From contig CANMVD010000002.1 in assembly GCA_947501275.1 (NCBI GenBank), forward strand, positions 558,001 through 622,000: a DNA stretch of 64,000 bases, given 5' to 3'. The notes beneath the pieces were generated by a model. That model saw only the letters and a program-made list of their open reading frames with translations. It ran no database searches and was not told the DNA's origin. Both the position numbers and the translations under genes were made by a program. This DNA comes from an uncultured Tateyamaria sp. (GTDB lineage Bacteria > Pseudomonadota > Alphaproteobacteria > Rhodobacterales > Rhodobacteraceae). This document shows, piece by piece, positions 47,297-55,876 of this stretch; position 1 is the stretch's first letter, and the number at the start of each line of letters is the position of its first letter.

Positions 47297-48090
47297 GACG
47301 CGCTCCGCAAGAGGGCCAGCGCCTCAGCATGGATCTGGGGATTGGCCGCGGCCAATGCGCGGCCCCCGGCGTGAACCGGGCCACCTTCCCAGTCCGTCAC
47401 GATCCCGCCTGCCGCCTCGATCAACGCGATGGGGGCCTGAATGTCATAGCTGTTCAAGCCAGCCTCGATGACCAGATCCGCCTGCCCCGCCGCAACCAGC
47501 GCATAGGCGTAGCAATCCATCCCGTACCGCACCAAACGGGCCTTGGCTGCCACGGCCTCAAAGGCGGCACGGTCTTGCGGTGTGCCAACCTCGGGGAATG
47601 TCGTGAACAGGACCGCCTCGGACAAAGGGCGCGGGGCGCGGGTGTGCAGCGTTGACGTGCCTTTGGGGCCGTGCAACTGCGCCCCACCGCCATAACCGAC
47701 AAAACGCTCGCCAATATAGGGCTGGTCGATCACACCCAGAACAGGACCGGAATCGGGGCCAACAGCAATCAGCACCCCCCAAGTGGGCGTGCCCGCTACA
47801 AAGCCACGGGTGCCATCAATCGGGTCCAACACCCATGTCAGGCCACTACTGCCAGTTTGCGCGCCATATTCCTCTCCCAGAATTGCATCATTCGGGCGGC
47901 GTTCTGACAAAATAGCCCGCATGGCTGCCTCTGCGGCACGATCCGCCACGGTCACCGGGTCATAATCGCCCGATGTGCCCTTGTTTTCGGTATCAAGCAC
48001 AGTGCCGCGGAAATACGGCAGGATCGCAGCACGCGCTGCGTCTGCCAACGCATTGGCGACATCGGCAAGGTCACTCAGATCACTATCCAT
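47293..48090 (-). CDS. hisN: inositol-monophosphatase-family histidinol-phosphatase-like protein
   Basis: 265 aa Mg-dependent phosphatase. IMPase motifs: GEEYG (metal ligands), LDPIDGTRGF (catalytic, near 85-95) and NSYDIQAPIALIEAAGG (second metal site). The TRGFVAGTP stretch matches HisN-type histidinol-phosphatases more than SuhB-type inositol phosphatases, so a histidine-pathway role is likely though not proven. The ATG at 48090 lacks a strong ribosome site; a GTG at 48111 is an alternative. It is coupled to the 8-oxoguanine deaminase gene. Confidence 0.85.
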   Translation of the reverse strand: MDSDLSDLADVANALADAARAAILPYFRGTVLDTENKGTSGDYDPVTVADRAAEAAMRAILSERRPNDAILGEEYGAQTGSSGLTWVLDPIDGTRGFVAGTPTWGVLIAVGPDSGPVLGVIDQPYIGERFVGYGGGAQLHGPKGTSTLHTRAPRPLSEAVLFTTFPEVGTPQDRAAFEAVAAKARLVRYGMDCYAYALVAAGQADLVIEAGLNSYDIQAPIALIEAAGGIVTDWEGGPVHAGGRALAAANPQIHAEALALLRSAS

Positions 48091-48194
48091 TTCTATCGGT
48101 TGCCAGAGCACCAGATAACTTGCAAGTCTCGACCTAACCCGGACAGCAAAAGTCCATCCCGGCGCAACCGCAATTCAAGATGAAAGAGTGAGGT

Positions 48195-48569
48195 TCAGGC
48201 GACGTCGCTCAGGACGCGGGCCAATTCAAACAATCGGCGGCGCTGCGTTTCCGGGATTGCGTAGTATGTGCGCACCAGATCCATCGCTTCCTTGTCGGCC
48301 AGCATATCAGTGGGCACGTTGCCTGCCGTATCGATATCTGTTTCGACGTTTTCCTTGATACCATCAAAGAAAAAGGCCACCGGCACACCCATCGCTTCGC
48401 CGATATCCCAAAGACGGGAGGCGCTGACTCGGTTCGCACCAGTCTCGTACTTCTGGATCTGCTGGAATTTGATCCCAACCATATCGGCCAGTTTCTGCTG
48501 GGTCATACCAATCAACCATCGCCGCTGGCGAATACGTTTACCGACATGAATGTCCACAAGATGTGCCAT
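48195..48569 (-). CDS. XRE-family transcriptional regulator
   Basis: 124 aa. The helix-turn-helix sits at about residues 10-65 (VGKRIRQRRWLIGMTQQKLADM and FQQIQKYETGANRVS), followed by a short acidic linker and a helical tail (YAIPETQRRRLFELARVL). This short architecture is widespread in alphaproteobacteria and its targets are often unknown. ATG at 48569 is where the conserved N-terminus starts; an open frame upstream to 48776 is not. The region upstream to 49008 is gene-free. Confidence 0.85.
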   Translation of the reverse strand: MAHLVDIHVGKRIRQRRWLIGMTQQKLADMVGIKFQQIQKYETGANRVSASRLWDIGEAMGVPVAFFFDGIKENVETDIDTAGNVPTDMLADKEAMDLVRTYYAIPETQRRRLFELARVLSDVA

Positions 48570-49008
48570 CGTTGAGGCCCCATTCCTTTGTTCCGCAGCG
48601 CCAGTCAAAGCGAGTGCACAGTTCACAAGCCATGCTCGATACAGGCGATCAAGGTCTACGGTAGGGTGCAAGCTACGCCGCTTAGACGTTAATTTCAACG
48701 AAAACCACTCGGATGACGCGAGTTCGGCAACACGACAAGTGGCGCAATCACCCTGTAAGACAGGGCAGTATGCCAAAAATTAGCGCGATATTTCAGACAC
48801 TTGGGAACGTACAAAAGGCGGGCAAACCGGGTTTGTGTGCTTTGTATCAATGCCTTAGCAATTTTAACGGGAAATTTTCCATCACTATACACCCACCGGG
48901 ATGTTTCCGCTGCGTCACCGTACGGTGGGTGTGTCAGTTTTGGGCGAAAAATCGCCCCGAACGGACCGAAAACAGACGAATCGACCGAATCGAAGCACTG
49001 ATTTCACC
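48570..49008. other. 439-base gene-free region with inverted repeats
   Basis: No coding sequence is convincing. It contains AT-rich promoter-like DNA, ACACCCACCG (48889-48898) pairing with CGGTGGGTGT (48923-48932), and the hairpin GGGCGA-AAAA-TCGCCC (48942-48957), both just after the LysR gene's 3' end. It may hold the XRE gene's leader and promoter, LysR's 3' end or a small RNA. Confidence 0.5.
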
Positions 49009-49884
49009 TCAGACAGCGCGCAATTGCATCATGTCCGTGCCACTGAAAGCGCGGCGCAACATGTCCACCAATGCCTGATGCACTTCGCCCGTGGCGCCGC
49101 CTGCGCCATAAAGGTTAATCTTCTGGGCTGGCAGGTCGGGCAAAGCGCCACCGTGATCTATCCGATCCAGGTGCGGCGGCTCTGTACCCTCAATCATGGT
49201 ATGCACGGCAAGGTCTGCGCTCACTGTCGCTTCGATGGTTCGGTCACTTTCTGTCTCAACGACCACGTCCCAAGGGATCTCTGCATCATCAAGCCGTTCG
49301 ACCACACGGGGCCGGAACGTGCATTGCCGTCCAAATGCCAACTTGAGAGGGCGCTGCCGCCACGCAGAACCACCCGGCGCACCAACCCATGTCAGCGGTT
49401 TGGTGCACAGCTCTTCTCCTCCGGTGTCGGTGGTGACTTCGGTTGTCAGGATCAGATCGCACGCGCCTTTTGCAAATTGGTCCTTGAGCCATAACGTATA
49501 CGAGCTTTCCAATTGCACCTTCACGCGCGGATACGCCGCGTGGAATTGCTTCAGAACACGCGGGATCGCCGGATAGACAATGTCATGCGGCACGCCCAGC
49601 GTGATCTCGCCCTCATAGGCCTGATCGGTCAGACGGGTGATCACCTCGTCATTCAGGGCCACCATGCGCCGGGCATAGACCAGCAACTGCTCTCCGGACG
49701 AGGTCAGGGCAATCGTGCGCCCTGAGCGGTCCAACAGATCAAGCCCCAGTAACTCCTCAAGCCGCTTGAGCTGCATTGACACGGCAGACTGCGTCAAATG
49801 CAGAAACCCTGCTGCCCGAGTCACGCCGCCGCTTTCGGCAACCGCTACGAAGGAACGCAACGTGGTGATGTCCAGATTTCGCAT
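49009..49884 (-). CDS. LysR-family transcriptional regulator
   Basis: 291 aa. The N-terminal winged helix-turn-helix reads DITTLRSFVAVAESGGVTRAAGFLHLTQSAVSMQLKRLEELL (residues about 5-46) and the C-terminal substrate-binding domain begins near 90 (GEITLGVPHDIVYPAIPRVL). The effector is unknown. It is divergent from the DUF1127 gene, 125 bases away, a common LysR arrangement suggesting that it may control that gene as well as itself. Confidence 0.9.
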   Translation of the reverse strand: MRNLDITTLRSFVAVAESGGVTRAAGFLHLTQSAVSMQLKRLEELLGLDLLDRSGRTIALTSSGEQLLVYARRMVALNDEVITRLTDQAYEGEITLGVPHDIVYPAIPRVLKQFHAAYPRVKVQLESSYTLWLKDQFAKGACDLILTTEVTTDTGGEELCTKPLTWVGAPGGSAWRQRPLKLAFGRQCTFRPRVVERLDDAEIPWDVVVETESDRTIEATVSADLAVHTMIEGTEPPHLDRIDHGGALPDLPAQKINLYGAGGATGEVHQALVDMLRRAFSGTDMMQLRAV

Positions 49885-50009
49885 ATCACAATCCCTGATG
49901 GTTCAGATCAAAAACATTCGTTTTCCAAATGTGCCATGGTCAGCCATATAGATCAAGAGATTTGATGAAACACACCAAATACATCACCAACGCAACTAGG
50001 AGACACGAT

Positions 50010-50228
50010 ATGGCACTGCTTGACATCACCATCGCCCAACACGCCCGCCGGGCCACATCACCCAAGGCGCGCTTTTCGCTGATGCGGGCGCTGGATGTAT
50101 GGCGCTCACGGCGTGCATTGGCGCGGCTGGACAGCGCGGCACTTGAAGATATCGGAATTGATCGTGCGCGTGCCGTACGCGAAGCGGCCAAGCCCATTTG
50201 GGACGTCCCAGCGACCTGGCGGCAGTAA
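50010..50228 (+). CDS. DUF1127 small protein
   Basis: 72 aa. The C-terminal DUF1127 core is SRRALARLDSAALEDIGIDRARAVREAAKPIWDVP, a YjiS-like Arg-rich motif. In other alphaproteobacteria DUF1127 proteins affect small-RNA metabolism, phosphate uptake and stress. AGGAGA is placed seven bases before the ATG. A 15-bp stem-loop terminator follows 26 bases after the stop. The upstream divergent LysR gene may regulate it. Confidence 0.88.
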   Translation: MALLDITIAQHARRATSPKARFSLMRALDVWRSRRALARLDSAALEDIGIDRARAVREAAKPIWDVPATWRQ

Positions 50229-50254
50229 GCACGCACCACACTCTTTCGGATTGA

Positions 50255-50291
50255 AAAGCCGCGTCAAAGCCTGTGTCTTTGGCGCGGCTTT
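50255..50291 (+). terminator. 15-bp stem-loop terminator after DUF1127
   Basis: AAAGCCGCGTCAAAG (50255-50269) pairs with CTTTGGCGCGGCTTT (50277-50291) across a seven-base loop, including one T-G pair, ending in TTT. DUF1127 mRNAs in Rhodobacter give rise to small RNAs from 3' ends; a stable stem here would suit that. Confidence 0.8.
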
Positions 50292-50459
50292 GCGCATTTA
50301 TGACAAAAAGAGTCGGAAGATGGGGGTTTGAGGCCCGATTGACCCGGAAAAGCCCTTGAAAGACGGGGGCTCTGACACGATATTTGGACACGATGCGGGC
50401 GCAAATCCGCGACCTGTGGGTTTCGCCCGTGGGGTAACGTTTCAATTTGGAGGTCAAAT

Positions 50460-51233
50460 ATGGCTGAGTTGAATACAATCCGGAGTACATCCGGTGTCAG
50501 CGCCGCGCAGATCGATGAGGGCCTGCGCTCCCATATGAATAAAGTATACGGCACAATGTCCGTGGGCATGCTGATCACAGCACTCGCGGCGTGGGCCATT
50601 TCGGGGCTGTCGATCACGGCAACACCCACAGAATATCAGATCGGTGCAGACCGCTACCTGACGCAACTGGGCTACACGCTCTATGTCTCGCCCCTGAAGT
50701 GGGTGCTGATGTTTGCGCCTCTGGCGTTCATCTTCTTTGGTTGGGGCACACTGATGCGGCGCGGTTCCGCGGCCACGGTGCAATTGGGCTTCTTCGCCTT
50801 TGCCGCTGTGATCGGGATTTCGATGGGTACGGTCTTTATGATCTACACGCCCTACTCCATTGCACAGACCTTCCTTGTGACGGCGATTGCTTTCGCGGGC
50901 CTGAGCCTGTGGGGCTACACCACCAAGAAGAACCTGAGCGGTATGGGCACCTTCCTGATGATGGGCGTGATTGGCCTGATCATCGCGATGGTCATCAACA
51001 TCTTCCTGCAGTCCCCTGCAATGATGTTCGCCATCTCCGCCCTTGGTATCCTGATCTTTGCAGGCCTCACAGCCTACTACACGCAGGACATCAAGAACAC
51101 GTATGTGGCACACGCCGCGCATGGAGATCAGGACTGGTTGGACAAGGCCGCCTATGACGGCGCGCTGAGCCTCTACATCTCTTTCCTGAACATGTTCCAG
51201 TTCCTGCTGATGTTCATGGGTCAACAAGAATAA
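50460..51233 (+). CDS. Bax inhibitor-1/YccA family membrane protein
   Basis: 257 aa with seven hydrophobic segments, from GTMSVGMLITALAAWAISGLSI to ISFLNMFQFLLMFMG. The family's conserved stretch is around FLVTAIAFAGLSLWGYTTKK and YTQDIKNTYVAHA, with acidic residues near the last helices (D in QDIK, D in YDGALSLY) that may serve proton/calcium leak. GGAGGTC is the ribosome site six bases before the ATG. It is closed by a strong terminator and probably transcribed alone. Confidence 0.93.
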   Translation: MAELNTIRSTSGVSAAQIDEGLRSHMNKVYGTMSVGMLITALAAWAISGLSITATPTEYQIGADRYLTQLGYTLYVSPLKWVLMFAPLAFIFFGWGTLMRRGSAATVQLGFFAFAAVIGISMGTVFMIYTPYSIAQTFLVTAIAFAGLSLWGYTTKKNLSGMGTFLMMGVIGLIIAMVINIFLQSPAMMFAISALGILIFAGLTAYYTQDIKNTYVAHAAHGDQDWLDKAAYDGALSLYISFLNMFQFLLMFMGQQE

Positions 51234-51260
51234 GGCGTCTTTCAAGGACACCTGAGCGAC

Positions 51261-51290
51261 AAGGCCGGTCCCTGCGACCGGCCTTTTTTT
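51261..51290 (+). terminator. intrinsic terminator after Bax-inhibitor gene
   Basis: AAGGCCGGTC-CCTGC-GACCGGCCTT is a 10-bp stem followed by a T-run (TTTTTTT, beginning inside the stem). Confidence 0.92.
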
Positions 51291-51327
51291 ATGAACACCC
51301 TTTTGATCTGCAGAGGAGAAATGCGCC

Positions 51328-51789
51328 ATGAGCCTTGTCAAACGCGGCACCGCCAAAACGGATACAGGGGGCGCAGATGACCCGCTTGGCGCTTTCTCTG
51401 CGGAACTCATCAGTGATACCGTCGGCCTGACACAGTTCGGCGCTTTCATCGAGGAATTGCCACCCGGCTCAGCCTCTTCCTTTGCCCATTGGCACGCAGA
51501 GGAAGACGAGATGGTTCTGGTCCTGTCCGGCACTCCCACACTTGTGGAGGGGGACAGTGAAACCGTGCTGGCGCCCGGAGATGCCGCGTGCTGGAAGGCG
51601 GGCGAGGCTGTCGGTCACTGCCTGCAAAATCACAGCGACCACCCCGTGCGCTACCTCGTGATCGGCACGCGCAGTCCTAAGGATATTGTCACCTATCCCG
51701 GGCTTGAACGGATCCTGCACTATGATCGCAAAGCCGATACGCGGGTTTTCACAACACTGGACGGACAACCCGCCGAGGCCCCCTACTAA
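51328..51789 (+). CDS. cupin-domain protein
   Basis: 153 aa. The two cupin motifs are visible: HWHAEEDEMVLVLSGTPTLVEG (first, with His residues and Glu as metal ligands) and GDAACWKAGEAVGHCLQNHSDHPVRYLVIGTR (second). Such small single-domain cupins are often of unknown enzymatic role. AGAGGAG is present before the ATG. Position just after a terminator indicates its own promoter in the short gap 51291-51327. Confidence 0.85.
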   Translation: MSLVKRGTAKTDTGGADDPLGAFSAELISDTVGLTQFGAFIEELPPGSASSFAHWHAEEDEMVLVLSGTPTLVEGDSETVLAPGDAACWKAGEAVGHCLQNHSDHPVRYLVIGTRSPKDIVTYPGLERILHYDRKADTRVFTTLDGQPAEAPY

Positions 51790-51817
51790 GGGCTGCAAAG
51801 CCCGCGCGCAGGCAGGC

Positions 51818-52309
51818 TCATAGATCCCGCAACATTCGGATCGATGGAAAGATCACGCCCTCGGCCATCGGCACATCAATCGGGCCGATGGTTTGAAACC
51901 CAAGGGCCTGATAAAACGTCTCTGCCGTGCGGGTCGCCCAGCATTCCATTTGGCTCACGCCAGACGCGCGGGCGACGTCAAGGCAATGGGCAATCACCAT
52001 CCGCCCCACGCCACGGCGCAAGGCGCGATCATCCGTGACCACATGGCGGATATGCCCGAGGCTCTGATCCTTGCGATCCGGCGTCCAACCGCCGGCCCCG
52101 AGAACCACACCATCCTCTTCGACCACGTAATAGGTCCCGCAACTGAGCAGCTCAGGACGCGCACGGCTGATGACAGGCAAAGCTGTGACTAACACCGAAG
52201 GCGGGTAATCCGCCTTCAGCAGCTTGGGGTACGTCCGGGCGAGCAAGGCGTCCACAACGGCTAGATCCGCCAGTGTCGTGGGCCTGATCTGCATGGCATG
52301 AGCGGTCAT
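51818..52309 (-). CDS. GNAT family N-acetyltransferase
   Basis: 163 aa acetyltransferase. The acetyl-CoA motif is DRALRRGVGRMVIAHCLDVA near residue 100 (R-x-x-G-x-G pattern), with LGAGGWTPD before and FYQALGFQTIG after. The substrate is unknown. The chosen ATG overlaps the stop of the upstream 100-aa gene by ATGA, which favours it over a second ATG 15 bases further in and over the longer open frame to 52387. Confidence 0.85.
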   Translation of the reverse strand: MTAHAMQIRPTTLADLAVVDALLARTYPKLLKADYPPSVLVTALPVISRARPELLSCGTYYVVEEDGVVLGAGGWTPDRKDQSLGHIRHVVTDDRALRRGVGRMVIAHCLDVARASGVSQMECWATRTAETFYQALGFQTIGPIDVPMAEGVIFPSIRMLRDL

Positions 52310-52608
52310 ATCGCACCCGGTGCGGTCGGTGACGACACATGCACCAAATCGTAGACATAAGACTTGGCCCCCTTGCAGGACACCCAAGGCCCTTCAGGCG
52401 GGCATCTGCCCTGCGCATAGGGCGGAACGCCCCAGACCATGCCAGCCACATCCGCCGTCTCAGGGTCCAGCGCAATCCAGCCAAAGCCAGGATCCCATTG
52501 GATCGTCAACGCCGGACGATCCGCCCGGCGATAGACGCCAACCTTGTCACTGGCGAAACGGTACACAAGCCCATCCGCGCGACGGTGCAGTTCAAAAGCA
52601 TGTTGCAT
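52306..52608 (-). CDS. conserved hypothetical protein, 100 aa
   Basis: 100 aa soluble protein with aromatic-rich beta-strand pattern (YRFASDKVGVYRRADRPALTIQWDPGFGWIALDPETADVAGMVWGVPP). No motif is recognised. A GGAGGG ribosome site precedes the ATG and the gene is coupled to the GNAT gene downstream, which supports it being real. Confidence 0.65.
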   Translation of the reverse strand: MQHAFELHRRADGLVYRFASDKVGVYRRADRPALTIQWDPGFGWIALDPETADVAGMVWGVPPYAQGRCPPEGPWVSCKGAKSYVYDLVHVSSPTAPGAI

Positions 52609-52628
52609 GGGTTTTCCCTCCAGAAACG

Positions 52629-52660
52629 AAAAAGGGCCGCGACCTTGCGGCGCGACCCTT
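52629..52660 (-). terminator. intrinsic terminator of rpmG
   Basis: On the minus strand AAGGGTCGCG and CGCGGCCCTT form a 10-bp stem (one T-G pair) with a loop of nine bases, followed by T residues. It begins 24 bases after the rpmG stop. Confidence 0.85.
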
Positions 52661-52683
52661 GGAAAATGCTGAGGTTGGCGATC

Positions 52684-52851
52684 TTACTTGATCTTGCCTT
52701 CCTTGTATTCCACGTGCTTGCGCGCCACAGGGTCGTACTTACGGACGACCATTTTTTCGGTCATCGTACGTGCGTTTTTCTTGGTCACATAAAAGTGGCC
52801 TGTGCCTGCACTCGAGTTCAGGCGGATCTTGATCGTGGTTGGCTTAGCCAT
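52684..52851 (-). CDS. rpmG: 50S ribosomal protein L33
   Basis: 55 aa, exactly the size of alphaproteobacterial L33. Sequence [25 protein letters not shown] and the basic C-terminus [21 protein letters not shown] are typical; the cysteine pair of the Zn-binding form is absent, so this is the C-minus type. The start matches the family; an eight-residue extension is not used. It is monocistronic with a terminator. Confidence 0.97.
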   Translation of the reverse strand: MAKPTTIKIRLNSSAGTGHFYVTKKNARTMTEKMVVRKYDPVARKHVEYKEGKIK

Positions 52852-53137
52852 CTGGTCTCTCCTGCATCGCCGCATGGGCCAAAACGGGCCACGGGCGGGA
52901 AATTCGTGTGAGGGCCGCTTTTACCCGGCGCAGGGCGCGAGTCAACCCCGCTTGGTCCGGTTTTCCCCCATCAGCGCAGAAAGCGCGGTTTCTGCCCCCT
53001 CCACGGGGCAAAAGGACAAACAACTTGCGACCACTGGCGCGGCTCACGGGGGCGTCATCGCGTGTGATTTGATTTGGAACCGAATGGTTCCTATTATCTC
53101 AACACGCAGCTTTCACACCTCCAAAAGGAACACCATA

Positions 53138-53509
53138 ATGTCCATCCGCTTCATCAGCAAAGACATCCACGCTTACCTTGACTACCCCGTCGCACTGGGG
53201 TTGATCGCAATGCCGTTCATTCTCGGGCTCGGTCAATCCGCACCTTTGGCATTTCTGCTGTCAGTTGTAACGGGGATCGCGGCCTTTGCATTGACCGTTC
53301 TGACAGATCACCACCTCGGACTGTTCCGCGTCCTACCCTACAAGTTGCACCTCGCCGTTGACGGTGCCGTGGGCGCTTTGTTCCTCGCTGCGCCCTTCCT
53401 GTTGGGCTTTTCCGGATTGGACGCCGCCTATTACTGGGTTATCGGCGCCACTGTGATCGCAGTGGTCGGGTTGCACAGAGGGGACGACGAGGTGCCACGC
53501 CACGCCTGA
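53138..53509 (+). CDS. small SPW-type membrane protein
   Basis: 123 aa with four membrane segments (ALGLIAMPFILGLGQ, LAFLLSVVTGIAAFALTVLT, LAVDGAVGALFLAAPFLLGF, AAYYWVIGATVIAVVGL). The repeat of H...D..xxG..L..APFxxGF is typical of SPW-repeat proteins of unknown function. AAAAGGAACACC before the ATG at 53138 sets the start; the open frame extends to 52802, but there it overlaps rpmG. The 270 bases after it carry a GGCCGGGC/GCCCGGCC stem at about 53536-53562. Confidence 0.8.
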   Translation: MSIRFISKDIHAYLDYPVALGLIAMPFILGLGQSAPLAFLLSVVTGIAAFALTVLTDHHLGLFRVLPYKLHLAVDGAVGALFLAAPFLLGFSGLDAAYYWVIGATVIAVVGLHRGDDEVPRHA

Positions 53510-53780
53510 GCGCCTTCCCAGACAGGTCTTGAGAATGGCCGGGCCCCTTCCGCGCGCCCGGCCACCACGAATCTAGCAGACACGCCCTGAACCAGTGCCC
53601 CACCTTCAGATGCGGGAGATCAGGTAATCGCTTGATAAGCCAGATCCCGAGATGGATGCACACCCCAACAGCCTGCGGCCTTACCCCCAAGAAGTGCTGC
53701 CGGAGATCAGGTAAAGCAGGCATGAACCACCGACCCACAATCCAGCTGATACCGTGCAAGACGTATTGCAAAACCAAAAA

Positions 53781-54203
53781 GTGCGCGGAGGGGCTGTAAG
53801 CCGGATTCTGTCTAGGACGGTTGCCCGCCCCGAGATGACCATTCCTCTTGAGACCGCGTTGCCACGGCCCCTCTAGCTGCCAACCCGGACCTGCTGGGGC
53901 AAAAGCAGCCCCGCCGCTTGCGCGACACGCGGTCCCTATTTGGCATTGCTCCCGGTGGGGCTTGCCATGCCCGGACTGTTGCCAGCCCGGCGGTGGGCTC
54001 TTACCCCACCGTTTCACCCTTACCCTGCGCTGCAAGAGGCGAACCTCAAAACCCCGCAGGGCGGTCTGTTTTCTGTGGCGCTGTCCGTCGGGTTGCCCCG
54101 CCCGGGCGTTACCCGGCACCGTTGCTCTTGGGAGTCCGGACTTTCCTCCAGCGAGGCGAAGCATGCTTCGTGCCCGCTGGCGGCCATCCGCCCCTCCGCG
54201 CGC
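53781..54203 (-). ncRNA. rnpB: RNase P RNA (class A, alphaproteobacterial)
   Basis: Reading the minus strand, the 5' part gives GCGCGGAGGGGC, a purine-rich P1 strand, and the 3' end gives GCCCCTCCGCGC, its complement. Between them are universally conserved elements: GAGGAAAGTCCGGACTC near the 5' end (CR-I) and ACAGAATCCGGCTTACAG near the 3' end (CR-V). The 423-base length fits class A. Five T residues follow the 3' end, which with the P1 stem should act as terminator. The ends are estimated from P1 and the promoter. Open frames crossing it on both strands are spurious. Confidence 0.96.
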
Positions 54204-54207
54204 ATTG

Positions 54208-54237
54208 CCCATACGTGGGGCAAAGGGGGCGCGTCAA
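54208..54237 (-). promoter_or_regulatory. rnpB promoter
   Basis: On the minus strand TTGACG (54237-54232) and TATGGG (54213-54208) are 18 bases apart and would give a start near 54202, in agreement with the 5' end of rnpB predicted from the P1 helix. Confidence 0.75.
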
Positions 54238-54315
54238 TGGGATGTGGCGCGCCTTGTGTGTGCGGGAGCCTCCGGCGGAAGTTTATTTTGCAAGATGAAG
54301 TTGGATCCTTTGCCC

Positions 54316-54981
54316 CTAGGTCCAAAGCGCAGCACGCCCGATCGCAGAGAAATCTTCGGCCTCAACGGGTCCGTCCTTGAAGGGGCGGTAGCGCAGGCGT
54401 ACGGCAGAAAGCAGGGTTTGGGGATCTGTGGGTGCTGTGTACCCGGCACCGTGTGCAACGCGCGCAAAATGATCCAGCGTCGGCTCTGCCGGGCCCGTGT
54501 CATGGCCCCGTTGTCCTGCCAACCCTTGCGCCTCAAGTCGCGGCCAGTCGAACCATGGGCCGGGATCGAACTTGCGCCCCGGGGCCATATCGGAATGGCC
54601 GATCACGTTGTGCGCCGGAATCTGCCAACCTGTCAAAATGCGTTTCAGCAGATGTTCCAGACTGCGCATCAAGCTGTCGCTGAATGGTCCCTGCCCGTCA
54701 TTGTCCAATTCGATCCCGATGGAGCGCGAGTTCATGTCATCAAGGCCCGCCCATTGCCCCACTCCCGCATGCCAGGCCCGCAACCCTTCGCTGACCAACT
54801 GGGTGATGCGCCCGGACTTGCAGATGACATAGTGCGCGGACACTTCGGCAGCCGGATCACACAGGCGCGCAATGGCCGCCTCTGCCGACACCATGGCCGT
54901 ATAATGCACAACAACATGGGTGGGGGTCAGCCCATCGCGCCGCGGTCCGCAATTGGGCGACGGATGCTGGAGGATCACCAC
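54316..54981 (-). CDS. N-acetylmuramoyl-L-alanine amidase (AmpD-like)
   Basis: 221 aa amidase_2-domain protein. The Zn ligands are in VVHYTAM (His), SAHYVICKSGRITQLVSE (the domain's core) and GHSDMAPGRKFDPGPWF (His and Asp). It cleaves the amide between muramic acid and the peptide stem, in cell-wall recycling or remodelling; no signal peptide is obvious, so the recycling form is more likely. The start is probably GTG at 54981 (or the next GTG, 54978), ten bases after the stop of the excalibur gene. A longer frame upstream is not conserved. Confidence 0.85.
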   Translation of the reverse strand: MVILQHPSPNCGPRRDGLTPTHVVVHYTAMVSAEAAIARLCDPAAEVSAHYVICKSGRITQLVSEGLRAWHAGVGQWAGLDDMNSRSIGIELDNDGQGPFSDSLMRSLEHLLKRILTGWQIPAHNVIGHSDMAPGRKFDPGPWFDWPRLEAQGLAGQRGHDTGPAEPTLDHFARVAHGAGYTAPTDPQTLLSAVRLRYRPFKDGPVEAEDFSAIGRAALWT

Positions 54982-54991
54982 TGCGTTGCGA

Positions 54992-55837
54992 TCAGTTGCC
55001 TGCAGCGCGCCGGAATGGCGCCGGATCCCATCCGCAGGCATAGCCGTCCCCGTCTGGGTCCAGCCCCTTGCGGTCGCGTTGTGGACCGCCCAAGGCAAGG
55101 AACTCGATCTGTGCCTCGTCCGCAGAGTTATAGACTGCGCAGTTGCGCTGGAACTTGGCCGCCGAAGAGACGCTGAAGCGACGATGCACCCGGGTGCCAC
55201 GCGGGTGGCTCGTGGACAACGCATATTGCACGACGTTTGGTTGCGCCGCGCCGCGCCGCGATGGCAGAGCAGTAGGCTGAACCACCTGATATTGTTGGCG
55301 GTTTGCTTCGCGCCGTGCAGCGTCGCTTTCGATGGACTGGCGCGAAGATACCGCACCAAAGTCGTTTTCGTCCGAGATGCCGGGATTGTTTAAAATCACG
55401 GGAGCGGCGTTGGACGGGCTGGCATTCAGCACGTTCTGGCCCGAATTCGCATTGGCCGCAGCCGCGTCATTCTGGGCGGCGATCTGGGCCAACTCCGCAT
55501 CAAGGCCTTGCGGGTCTGACACGGCACGTGCGGTTTGCGGCTGTGTTGCTGCGCTCCCGACAGGGCGCGGCTGCGTTGATGTGCGCGTGTTGCCGACCAG
55601 CGGTGCAGCCGACCGAGGCGCTGCCGAAGGTGGCAGGGTCTGCGCCGCGACGCCGCGGGCTGCAGGCACCCCTTCCAGTTGCGCCTGACGGGCTTCGCGC
55701 GCGGCAAGTGTCGATGGATCGTCAAATCCGACACCGCGACCCGGGTTCACAATTCCGGCGCCGCTGTCAGGCACAGCAGGTTGGCACGCCGCAACAGCGA
55801 CCACTGCCCCCAGCATGAAGAAGGTGCGGAAAATCAT
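54992..55837 (-). CDS. excalibur-domain lipoprotein
   Basis: 281 aa. A lipoprotein signal ends in VAVAAC (Cys18). A long low-complexity region rich in Ala, Ser, Gln and Pro (about 25-200) is followed by a C-terminal excalibur calcium-binding motif DPDGDGYACGWDPAPFR. The Asp-rich loop resembles EF-hand-like Ca2+ loops. Such proteins are surface or periplasmic, with unknown roles. It is cotranscribed with the amidase gene, ten bases away. Confidence 0.85.
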   Translation of the reverse strand: MIFRTFFMLGAVVAVAACQPAVPDSGAGIVNPGRGVGFDDPSTLAAREARQAQLEGVPAARGVAAQTLPPSAAPRSAAPLVGNTRTSTQPRPVGSAATQPQTARAVSDPQGLDAELAQIAAQNDAAAANANSGQNVLNASPSNAAPVILNNPGISDENDFGAVSSRQSIESDAARREANRQQYQVVQPTALPSRRGAAQPNVVQYALSTSHPRGTRVHRRFSVSSAAKFQRNCAVYNSADEAQIEFLALGGPQRDRKGLDPDGDGYACGWDPAPFRRAAGN

Positions 55838-55876
55838 ATCTGCTCAGCCTTTGTCAGGTCTCATTGAAGGCGAAGT

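Noticed and set aside
53439-54212. 257-codon minus-strand frame
   Set aside because: Most of it is rnpB, a structural RNA; the remainder downstream of rnpB has no recognisable motif.
53848-55176. 442-codon plus-strand frame
   Set aside because: It runs through rnpB and antisense to the amidase and excalibur genes.
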